DNA of 13,239 nt from Acidobacteriota bacterium (GTDB lineage: Bacteria > Acidobacteriota > Terriglobia > Terriglobales > Acidobacteriaceae): NCBI GenBank assembly GCA_021810175.1, contig JAJZJJ010000028.1, positions 1 to 13,239 of the forward strand, given 5' to 3'. The stretch's first letter is position 1. Each line of letters begins with the position of its first letter. Position numbers and translations under genes: made by a program. Under the pieces are notes generated by a model. It was not told the DNA's origin. It saw only the letters and a list, made by a program, of their open reading frames with translations, and made no database searches. This document shows, one piece after another, positions 1-6,828 of this stretch.

Positions 1-1
1 T

Positions 2-817
2 CCGGCGTGGACGAATCCAACGGCAATGCATGAGGTGCGTCTGATGCTACCGCTGCATGCGGCGGGTCTGACGGCTGGCTCTGGAGTGATTCTGGATGGA
101 GTGCGGGCGACGGTGACGACAGCGGACGGACGGCGGTGGGAATCGGCGTGGCAGCCGGCCAACGGAACCCGGATTGTCGGCGCCGAGGGGCGCGGCTACG
201 TGCCTGTACAGATGAAAGCCGGGTTCTACGAAGCGGCAAGGCAGGGACCGGTGACGATCCGGCTGCGGCTGGCGGCGGTGGATATCCGCGCCGGCAACAC
301 GAAGCGGCTGACGATGGGAGCGGGTGATTTTGTCGTGCCCGGGGTGGGAATCTGCACGCCACAGAACGACAACGGCGGTCGCGGGTATTCGACGATGCGG
401 TGCTGGTCGGCGGTGCGGCCTCCGCAGCTGACACAGGTGACCGGCCAGTGGTCGCAGATGCCGTGCGGACAGAATGTTGCCGGGGCCCCCGAGCAAACCG
501 CTGTGGGCGACGCATGGTTCGGACAACTGCATCCGGCGGTGACGTCGGGGCTGAATCCAGTGGTGAAGATGCCCGTCAACCTTTCTAATCCGCTGAATCC
601 GCCACTACTGGCTGTGGGCAACGTGGGTGCAGCCGCGAATGCGAGTGCACGAAGGTACCTGTGTCCGGGAGCGCCGCTGTCGTTCACTCCTTACCGGGAG
701 GTGGCGAAGACGCAGTACGAGACGACGATTGCGGATTTCCAGCTGCCGGAGGTGAAACAGGAAAAGGTACAGCCGTTCAATAGCCCGGGGCTCCATGTGG
801 AGACCCGGACCGAGTAA
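2..817 (+). CDS. Hypothetical protein, 5' end outside the window
   Basis: The frame is already open at base 2 with no stop before the first ATG at 26, so the gene probably begins upstream of the window. About 271 codons are visible, ending at the stop at 815-817. I do not recognise a family. The visible part is rich in Gly, Ala, Val and Pro and reads as alternating beta-strand-like stretches (for example VTIRLRLAAVDIRAG), with four cysteines in the segments ICTPQ, MRCWSA, MPCGQ and YLCPG. That could suit an extracytoplasmic beta-rich protein with disulphides, but no signal peptide can be seen because the N-terminus is missing. The last 40 residues are charged and contain no transmembrane segment. 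The gene is convergent with the GH94-like gene, with 35 bp between the stops and no clear terminator. The CDS call rests on frame length and continuity; function is unknown. Confidence 0.7.
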   Translation, partial: PAWTNPTAMHEVRLMLPLHAAGLTAGSGVILDGVRATVTTADGRRWESAWQPANGTRIVGAEGRGYVPVQMKAGFYEAARQGPVTIRLRLAAVDIRAGNTKRLTMGAGDFVVPGVGICTPQNDNGGRGYSTMRCWSAVRPPQLTQVTGQWSQMPCGQNVAGAPEQTAVGDAWFGQLHPAVTSGLNPVVKMPVNLSNPLNPPLLAVGNVGAAANASARRYLCPGAPLSFTPYREVAKTQYETTIADFQLPEVKQEKVQPFNSPGLHVETRTE

Positions 818-852
818 TGCTTCTGTATCGATATCTGTGACCTGTTCAGAGG

Positions 853-3171
853 TTAGGCGGGATGCGGCGTTTCGCGAAGGCGGAACCAGCAGTAGAGCGG
901 CCAGGCATGGGCGTGAGCGCACCAGGGCATAATCTGCGCGAGGCCTTCGCTGGGCAGCAGCGAGGAATTGAGCGAGTCGGCGGCGGTCCAGAGGCCGGTC
1001 CAGTAGTGTGGAAAGGTCTCGGCGTAATGAGTGAAGGTCATGCGGCGCAGGAGCGATTCGGCGGCTGGACGGTCGAAAGTGTTGACGCCGAGGATCAGGG
1101 GACCGTTCAGCGCATACCAGAAGCCTCCGTTCTCGCGGGAGCCGGCGGGAGTTCCTGGCCTGGGAGAGGGATGCTCGATCTGGCGAGCACCCTGCGATTC
1201 TCCGGGCAGGAGGCGATGCTGGACCTCGGCGAAGAGGCGGCGACGACGATCCATGCTGAGTTCTGGAATCTGGAGAGCGAAGCCTTGCGGCTCCAGCCAC
1301 ATGTTGTTTTCGCCAAGGGGAGTCTGGGCGTCGAGATAAGCGCGGCGCGAGAAGCCGCGGTTGCCGAGATCTTTCATGAAAGCATCGGCCAGGCTGGCGC
1401 GGTAAGCCCGCATGGCGGCGGCGACTTCGGCGGAGTGGGGGACGTGCGCGGTTTCGAGCTCCTCGGCGAGATCGCCGAGAATGACCGAGGCCATGGCGGA
1501 GTTCATGTGGCTCTCGCTCACGCCGAATTCGGTGTTATAGGGAATGGTGCTGGGCCACCAGCCAAACATGTCGTTCCAGTCCGAGTTCCAGCGGAGTACG
1601 AGGCCGTGTTGCCCGACGCTCACCTGGTCGCGTAGAAAGAGGAACGCCTGCCGAACGTGCGCGAGGCCGGTGTCGTTGCCGGAGTTTTCCAGCGGATAGT
1701 AGCCCAGTTGTTCTGTAAGGATTGAGGTGTCGTGGGTAACGCGGAGGTATTCGGCGAGCAGTATGAAGAACCAGAGCTGCTGATCGCTGGTCTCCTGTGC
1801 TCCGCGGGGACTCCAGCCAAAGCCGTAGTCGTTGAGCATGATGTAGCCATCGGGCAGCGTGCGCTTCATGATGAAGCGGAGCGTGGAGCGGGCGATGGCG
1901 GGGTGGAAATGGCAGAACGGCAGAGCATGCTGGGCCTGATCGCGCATGGAGCCGAGCATTCCCCACTGATAGTCGTATTCAGTGCCCTGGGGAACAATCG
2001 TTTCGTTGTAGTACTCGCGCCAGATGGCCATGGATTCGAGGACAGCGGCGTTCCAGCGCATCTCGCGGCGAAGAACGGGATCGGGTTCGGAGGCAAAGGC
2101 GGGAACGACGGCCAGCCAGGCGGTTCCGAATGACGAGGCTGGGGTCTTCGTCATGGCTGGAGCGGGCGAAAAGCCGGAAGTCAGAGTGTCAAGGGCGAAT
2201 GGCGAAGTGTCCCGGCTGTAGCCAACGATAAAAGAAAGCGTACGGGTATGGCCTGGCTGAATAGTTCCGGCCCATTCGGCGCCGAGCCAGTGCGAAGCTA
2301 TGCCCGCTGAGCCGCCCGGATCGGCGTGGGAATTCAGAGTCATATCTGTATCCATGGCATGCACAAACAAAGCGGGAGGATGTTGCTCGAGGAGGGACAT
2401 CTGTCCGGGCGGGGGAAAGGCCATGGGCTGCCTGGTCTGCGGCGTAAAGCGGACGAAGATGGTACGCCCGGATTTCTCGGGGTCTTCGGCCGGCCAGGTG
2501 GGCATGGAACGTGGCTCGTTCCAGCTCGCGAATATCTGCTGATAGTGGCCGAGGACGGATTCATCGTATTGCACGGGCAGTGCGCGGGAGCCGGTATTGT
2601 GCAGGCGAACCTGGACGAGAAAGGCCGAGGTTCCCTCACCGAGCCGGAGAGACGGCTGAACGGAAAGCTGGCGCGTGACGGAGAGTGACGGCAGATCGTA
2701 ATCGTAGCGCGCAAAACCAACGCCGAAGTGTTTCGAGGCAGCGGCAGAGGCCGGCGAATCCATGCCGATAAGCGAGTGGCTGGAGCTATCGATCTGAATG
2801 TGAGCCTGGTTCGCTCCGCTGAAGGCCGCGTGTCCCTGGTTGACACGCCCCCAGCCGCGTTCAGCGGTGAGGATCTGCACGGCTCCGCTGGCGTGGGTAA
2901 AGAGCGTGAGGCGGTAGTTGCCGGTTAGAAAATACGGATCGTCGGGAAGCGTAGGCTCGCCTTCGAAGGCGGGACTGCCTGGGAAGCGCAGTGGTCCGGT
3001 GTAATGGAAGCCGGGCATCCCGTGCGCGTCTTCAAACCAGGAGCCGAGGGGACCGGCAGCAGAGCCAGCGGTCGCAGCGACCAGGCTGGAAGGCATGAGG
3101 GAGGCAGCGGCAAGTGCTCCCGCGCCAGCGAGGAATTCGCGGCGGGAGACAAGATCGTCTTCGTTGGGCAT
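853..3171 (-). CDS. Tat-exported GH94/GH36-like glycoside hydrolase or phosphorylase
   Basis: The 772-residue protein starts at ATG 3171, with a GGAG-type SD about 9 nt upstream. Residues 9-14 (SRREFL) form a twin-arginine motif, followed by an Ala/Gly-rich hydrophobic stretch (about 15-38), so export in folded form through Tat is expected. Residues 60-330 look like the N-terminal beta-sandwich of GH94-type enzymes, and 365-765 like the (alpha/alpha)6 catalytic barrel. Family-like landmarks are YQWGMLGSMRDQAQ (400-413), SDWNDM (530-535, matching the DWNDGM motif that carries the general-acid Asp in cellobiose and chitobiose phosphorylases), ENGGFW (680-685) and HYWTG (722-726). Known GH94 members act on beta-linked glucosides using phosphate in the cytoplasm, so an exported member is odd and may be a hydrolase. 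It is divergent from the DUF4382 lipoprotein across 284 bp. A TAGAAT at 3217-3212 (-) could be its -10, but I see no good -35. The fold call is fairly sure; substrate and reaction type are not. Confidence 0.85.
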   Translation of the reverse strand: MPNEDDLVSRREFLAGAGALAAASLMPSSLVAATAGSAAGPLGSWFEDAHGMPGFHYTGPLRFPGSPAFEGEPTLPDDPYFLTGNYRLTLFTHASGAVQILTAERGWGRVNQGHAAFSGANQAHIQIDSSSHSLIGMDSPASAAASKHFGVGFARYDYDLPSLSVTRQLSVQPSLRLGEGTSAFLVQVRLHNTGSRALPVQYDESVLGHYQQIFASWNEPRSMPTWPAEDPEKSGRTIFVRFTPQTRQPMAFPPPGQMSLLEQHPPALFVHAMDTDMTLNSHADPGGSAGIASHWLGAEWAGTIQPGHTRTLSFIVGYSRDTSPFALDTLTSGFSPAPAMTKTPASSFGTAWLAVVPAFASEPDPVLRREMRWNAAVLESMAIWREYYNETIVPQGTEYDYQWGMLGSMRDQAQHALPFCHFHPAIARSTLRFIMKRTLPDGYIMLNDYGFGWSPRGAQETSDQQLWFFILLAEYLRVTHDTSILTEQLGYYPLENSGNDTGLAHVRQAFLFLRDQVSVGQHGLVLRWNSDWNDMFGWWPSTIPYNTEFGVSESHMNSAMASVILGDLAEELETAHVPHSAEVAAAMRAYRASLADAFMKDLGNRGFSRRAYLDAQTPLGENNMWLEPQGFALQIPELSMDRRRRLFAEVQHRLLPGESQGARQIEHPSPRPGTPAGSRENGGFWYALNGPLILGVNTFDRPAAESLLRRMTFTHYAETFPHYWTGLWTAADSLNSSLLPSEGLAQIMPWCAHAHAWPLYCWFRLRETPHPA

Positions 3172-3243
3172 AGGAAATCACTCCGAAAGATGTGCGGGGG
3201 AATTCTACCGCGTGGGGCGGAAGGGCGTATGGGAATCGACCTG

Positions 3244-3271
3244 TTGAAGGGCAGCTACCGGGGGGTATAAT
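3244..3271 (+). promoter_or_regulatory. Sigma-70-type promoter of the DUF4382 lipoprotein gene
   Basis: A TTGAAG hexamer at 3244-3249 (4 of 6 to TTGACA) lies 16 bp upstream of a perfect TATAAT at 3266-3271. The predicted start is near 3278, giving a 5' leader of about 178 nt before the ATG at 3456. It faces away from the GH94-like gene. The motif match is visible; activity is inferred. Confidence 0.65.
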
Positions 3272-3277
3272 TCGGGA

Positions 3278-3455
3278 CACGCGTGCCCCCTTGCCGACGG
3301 TGTGGAGAATCGCAGAACGAACCGCGCAATGCGGGAGGGCCGCGACGCTGAAAGTCCGGGTGCGGTCCCGGCGGGAGTTTCTGGCTGCCTGAGTACGCCG
3401 CGGGGCACCCAGAATGCGGAGCTGCTTTGGCCTCTCGTCTTTGAGGAGGTCTGCA
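3278..3455 (+). promoter_or_regulatory. Long GC-rich leader with competing hairpins
   Basis: The region between the predicted start site and the lipoprotein ATG holds several complementary arms. CCGC 3322-3325 pairs with GCGG 3331-3334. GGGCCGC 3337-3343 pairs with GCGGTCCC 3362-3369 with one bulge. TTCTGG 3379-3384 plus TGCC 3386-3389 pairs with GGCA 3404-3407 plus CCAGAA 3409-3414, giving ten pairs around one C-C mismatch. A rival fold pairs GGGTGC 3358-3363 with GCACCC 3405-3410, enclosing CGGCG 3369-3373 with CGCCG 3396-3400. The two folds share bases and exclude each other. A last hairpin at 3429-3451 covers the SD. I could not match the leader to a known riboswitch: the cobalamin, c-di-GMP, glycine, SAM and fluoride signatures I looked for are absent. 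Chance pairing in GC-rich DNA remains possible. Confidence 0.35.
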
Positions 3456-4994
3456 ATGCGCAAGTCCCTTCCCCTTTTGTTAGCCCCGGTACTGATGGTA
3501 TGGCTGCTGGCCGGATGCAGTTCCAGCATGGTCGGATCGTCGGGCTCAGCCCTTTCGGCAAACTCGACTCCAGTTTCGCTTTCGATGACGGACGACCCGC
3601 CGGCGGGCGTTTCGGTGCTGTTCTTCCAGGTTAGCCTGACGGACGCGACGCTGACACCAGCGTCGGGCAGCCCGGTTTCGCTGCTGAACAACAACACGCC
3701 AATTCAGATCGACGTGACGCAACTCCAGGCGCTGTCGGCTTTCCTGAGCACGGCGAACGTTGCGGCAGGCACATACAACAGCCTGAGCCTGACTTTCGCC
3801 AATCCCGACCTGGTGATCTTTAACAAGTCGAACACGGCAATTGCGTCGACGTGCGCGGTGGGAACGGTGTGTGAAATTACGCCGACAATGAATTCCGCGA
3901 CGCTGAATTTTACGACGTCGCCTTTCCCGCTGACGCTTTCGGCCAGCAGTCCGCTGGGGCTGATGGTGGACTTCCATCTGAACAAAGTGGTGCAGCCGGA
4001 TCTCTCGGTGAATCTGAGCGTGACCAATGGCGTGACAGTGGAGCAGATGGCAAAGACGCCGAAGGAGCACCTGGGCCATGTAACCGGCACGGTGCAGAGC
4101 GTGAACGCCAGCCAGAACAGCTTTACGATGCTGACGCGATGGGGCTGGACGTTGACCATCGACACGGGCAGCAGCACGACGTTCAGCAGCTTTCCGGCAA
4201 GCGCCTGTACAACGCAGGGATTTGGGTGCGTGGCGCAGGGGCAGGTGGTGCGCGTGGGTGTAAGCAGCATCGCCAGCGGCGTGGTGCAGGCGACCGATGT
4301 AACGTACATGCAGGAGGCCGGCCAGCAGATGGTGGAAGGAACCATCATCGGGCTGAGCGGGCCGACTTCGACGAACACCAGCGCGCCGTGGACGATCACG
4401 ATGATCCTGCACCGGAGACCGTTCAACGACGACAGCATTCCCATGGGCGGGCAGGCGCAGGTGACGGTCGACAGCGGTGCAACGTTTGCGGTGGATGCGC
4501 AGGGCGCCGCCATGCCCGCCGGGGTGACCTTTGCCAGCGGGTCCAATCTGTACGTGGGACAGAACGTCCAGGTGGTGATGGATCCGGGATCGATGAGCGC
4601 GGTGTCTGCCAGCAACATGCACGAGGGCTGGGGGCCGGCGCGCAGCTTCTCGTTCACCACGAAGAGCGTGCAGCTGGAGCCGAGCCAGGTGACCGGAGTG
4701 GTGACCACCATCGGCAAGACCAGCGCGGGCGACAACGAGTTCGACCTGGGCCTGGGCTTTGGACCGTGGTTCGCGGACTGGCCGATGGCGATGAGCGCAT
4801 CGAACACGCTGACGTTCCACGTAGTGCCAACGGCGAGCGCAACGTATCGGGGCTTCACACCGGATGACTTTACGGGCATTACGACGAACGACATGGTGTC
4901 GGTACGTGGATGGCTGTTTGCTCCGGCGTCCAGCGGCGATTCACCGACGATTGTGGCGACGTCGGTGGTGTCGCGACCCGGGCGAGACTTCTGA
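3456..4994 (+). CDS. Lipoprotein with DUF4382 and DUF5666-like repeats
   Basis: The start chosen is ATG 3456, which has a strong GAGGAGG SD at 3443-3449. An in-frame ATG at 3414 lacks one and would spoil the signal peptide. The product is 512 residues. Residues 1-20 form a lipoprotein signal with lipobox LLAG before Cys21, so the mature protein should be lipid-anchored. Residues 38-195 match the DUF4382 pattern (SLSMTDDPPAGVSVLFF, then a Thr/Ser-rich beta domain with a Cys133-Cys139 pair). Three repeats that look like DUF5666/OB-type strands follow, at about 206-288, 291-378 and 410-505, each opening with a VTGTV, VEGTI or VTGVV strand and closing with a variant of GQxVxV or a related strand. 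DUF4382 has no firm biochemical role; such proteins are common in Acidobacteriota. It is a single gene with its own promoter and leader. The identity call is good; function is unknown. Confidence 0.85.
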   Translation: MRKSLPLLLAPVLMVWLLAGCSSSMVGSSGSALSANSTPVSLSMTDDPPAGVSVLFFQVSLTDATLTPASGSPVSLLNNNTPIQIDVTQLQALSAFLSTANVAAGTYNSLSLTFANPDLVIFNKSNTAIASTCAVGTVCEITPTMNSATLNFTTSPFPLTLSASSPLGLMVDFHLNKVVQPDLSVNLSVTNGVTVEQMAKTPKEHLGHVTGTVQSVNASQNSFTMLTRWGWTLTIDTGSSTTFSSFPASACTTQGFGCVAQGQVVRVGVSSIASGVVQATDVTYMQEAGQQMVEGTIIGLSGPTSTNTSAPWTITMILHRRPFNDDSIPMGGQAQVTVDSGATFAVDAQGAAMPAGVTFASGSNLYVGQNVQVVMDPGSMSAVSASNMHEGWGPARSFSFTTKSVQLEPSQVTGVVTTIGKTSAGDNEFDLGLGFGPWFADWPMAMSASNTLTFHVVPTASATYRGFTPDDFTGITTNDMVSVRGWLFAPASSGDSPTIVATSVVSRPGRDF

Positions 4995-5166
4995 CGCACA
5001 CGCGCTGAAGGGCTACGCACGGAGGGCTTCGCGGCATGATGACGCCGGCAGCACACAGGCCAGCCGGAGGGGGAGCCGCCGCGGAGCCCTTCCCTGCTTT
5101 AATAACCACCGAGGTTTGCGGAGCCGTTTGGCTTGCTGCGGCATCGAATCGGCCATGGAGGGCGAG

Positions 5167-6159
5167 ATGCCGAAGACTGTTCGTTTCTACGAGCTGGGTG
5201 GGCCTGAGGTGTTGAAGCTGGAGGAGACGGAGAAGCCTGCGCCGGGCGACGGCGAGGTGCGGCTGCGCGTGCTGGCATCGGGTCTGAATCGCGCCGAGGC
5301 TCTGTTCATGCGAGGCCTCTACTTCGAAAAGCCCCAACTGCCGTCGCGAATTGGATACGAGGCGGCGGGAATCGTCGATGCAATCGGCGCAGGCGTGGAT
5401 GAGAGCTGGCTGGGCAAGACAGTGGCCACGCTGCCAGGATATTCGCAGGTCCGATACGGGATCCTCGGCGAGGAAGCGGTGGTTCCGGCAAGCGCGCTGG
5501 CCCAGTATCCGGGCAAGCTGACGCCCGTGGAAGGCGCGGCGATCTGGATGCAGTATCTGACGGCATGGGGAGCGCTGGTGCATTACGGCCGGGTGACGGC
5601 CGAAGATGCAGTGGTGATTCCGGCGGCGTCGAGCAGCGTCGGGCTGGCGGCGATCCAGATTACAAAGGACGCGGGAGCAACGGCCATCGCGACCACGCGG
5701 ACGAGCAAAAAGCGGAATGAACTACTGGAACTCGGTGCGGACTATGTGATCGCCACGGAGGAGGAGGACTTGCCGGCGCGGGTGGCGGAAATCACTGGCG
5801 GCAAGGGCGCGCGGATTATCTTCGATCCGGTGGCGGGACCGTATGTGGAGACACTGGCGCAGGCTGCGGCGCACGGCGGAATCCTGTTCATCTATGGCGC
5901 GCTTTCCATGCAGCCCACACCGTTTCCGACCCTGACAGCCATAAGGCGGGCGATGACGATGCGCGGCTATTCGCTGATGGAGTACCGCAACCAGCCGGAG
6001 GTAATGAAGGCGGCGCAGAAATATGTCTACGATCGTCTGGAGAACGGGAGCTTTACGCCGAAGATCGCGAAGACATTCCCTCTGCACCAGGCCGCGGAGG
6101 CCTACCGGTACCTGGAATCGAATGCGCAGGTGGGAAAGGTGGTTATCACCGTCGGGTGA
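5167..6159 (+). CDS. Zinc-independent MDR NAD(P)H:quinone oxidoreductase-like protein
   Basis: The 330-residue product is a medium-chain dehydrogenase/reductase. The ATG at 5167 is preferred because a GGAGGG SD lies at 5157-5162; the nearer upstream ATG at 5155 overlaps that SD. The GroES-like N-terminal domain spans about 1-125. At residues 39-44 it has GLNRAE where zinc alcohol dehydrogenases carry a Cys-containing catalytic zinc site, so this is the zinc-less quinone-reductase branch. The Rossmann domain has the nucleotide-binding turn PAASSSVGLAA (152-162), followed by TTRTSKKR (176-183), whose basic residues would suit NADPH. GADYVI (190-195) and FDPVAGP (219-225) are typical of the family. 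A soluble cytoplasmic enzyme reducing quinones or enones is likely; the true substrate is unknown. It follows the lipoprotein gene after 172 bp and is convergent with the PH-like gene, only 9 bp between stops. Confidence 0.88.
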   Translation: MPKTVRFYELGGPEVLKLEETEKPAPGDGEVRLRVLASGLNRAEALFMRGLYFEKPQLPSRIGYEAAGIVDAIGAGVDESWLGKTVATLPGYSQVRYGILGEEAVVPASALAQYPGKLTPVEGAAIWMQYLTAWGALVHYGRVTAEDAVVIPAASSSVGLAAIQITKDAGATAIATTRTSKKRNELLELGADYVIATEEEDLPARVAEITGGKGARIIFDPVAGPYVETLAQAAAHGGILFIYGALSMQPTPFPTLTAIRRAMTMRGYSLMEYRNQPEVMKAAQKYVYDRLENGSFTPKIAKTFPLHQAAEAYRYLESNAQVGKVVITVG

Positions 6160-6168
6160 TCGGAAGCC

Positions 6169-6813
6169 TTAGTGCTGGTGGCGCGAGCGCAAGGTGGCGG
6201 CTATCTCTCTGACGCGGCGGGTAGCGGTGGGGAGATCGACGTGCTGGGTGGTTTCCACGAGATGAATGGCGTCGTCGGTGCGGCCCTGCAACAGCAGGGA
6301 GCGGACCGAACCAGAGGATTCGGTAAGGCGCTGCTGGCGAGCGGGCGCGGCCAGCGAGGGGATGGTGAATCCGCGCTCGTGCAGAAACTCCTGGATGGTC
6401 TGGCGGGTGGCGTCGCAGCGGTCGCGTCCGCTGATGAAACTCTCAGAGAGCGGAAGCGGCTGACCAGCGGTGAGCAAGGTGAGGCGATAGAGGGTGCTGC
6501 CACCGCTGCCAGCGGAGGTTTCCGTGGAGATGCCGGTGATCTGCGAGAACGGGATGACGCCGAAGGTGGTGCGGAAGAAGCGGACGCGCTTCCAGCGGAC
6601 CTGAAGCTGAACGGCATCGAAGACGACGGTGGTTTTGCGCAGCCAGACCAGCGAGCCGACCAGGAAGATGATTCCAACGATGGAGTTGGGGCCATTCTCG
6701 GCGAAGACGGCGGCCAGAAAGAACGGCAGCGCACCGGCGGCGAGCAGAACAGACAGCCAGATCCCCCCGTTCTGGAGAACAAGCTCGGAATCGGATTGGC
6801 GGACGATCTTCAT
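6169..6813 (-). CDS. Two-TM PH-like membrane protein with bL12-like C-terminal motif
   Basis: The 214-residue protein starts at ATG 6813, 15 nt after the oxidoreductase stop, so translational coupling in an operon is likely; I see no clear SD. Residues 18-38 and 44-58 are hydrophobic and should form a membrane hairpin. Residues 60-125 (TTVVFDAVQLQVRWKRVRFF, then IPFSQITGIS) resemble bacterial PH-type (bPH) domains that follow a TM pair: a strand set, a basic patch, and a line ending in the typical SQITG. Residues about 168-207 (LLLQGRTDDAIHLVE, then LPTATRRVREI) resemble the helix pattern of the ribosomal protein bL12 C-terminal domain. That tail occurs on assorted bacterial membrane proteins and may be a protein-interaction module. 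The membrane topology is confident; the PH-like and bL12-like assignments are pattern-based. No enzymatic residues are apparent. Confidence 0.75.
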   Translation of the reverse strand: MKIVRQSDSELVLQNGGIWLSVLLAAGALPFFLAAVFAENGPNSIVGIIFLVGSLVWLRKTTVVFDAVQLQVRWKRVRFFRTTFGVIPFSQITGISTETSAGSGGSTLYRLTLLTAGQPLPLSESFISGRDRCDATRQTIQEFLHERGFTIPSLAAPARQQRLTESSGSVRSLLLQGRTDDAIHLVETTQHVDLPTATRRVREIAATLRSRHQH

Positions 6814-6828
6814 CAGCGGCCGAAGACG

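Noticed and set aside
3278..3400. A cobalamin, c-di-GMP or RNase P-like RNA, because of GAAAGTCCGGG at 3350-3360
   Set aside because: The GCCACTG element and B12 box, the GGCAAACC and GCNA receptor parts, and the remaining RNase P conserved regions are missing.
3546..5056. Two long minus-strand frames (424 and 450 codons) antisense to the lipoprotein gene
   Set aside because: One is His/Arg-rich and the other lacks any motif. The plus-strand lipoprotein has a lipobox, SD and recognisable domains.
5066..5100. A possible terminator after the lipoprotein gene (GGAGGGG with CCCTTCC, then CTGCTTT)
   Set aside because: The stem needs a G-U pair, the loop is large and the T run is short and interrupted.
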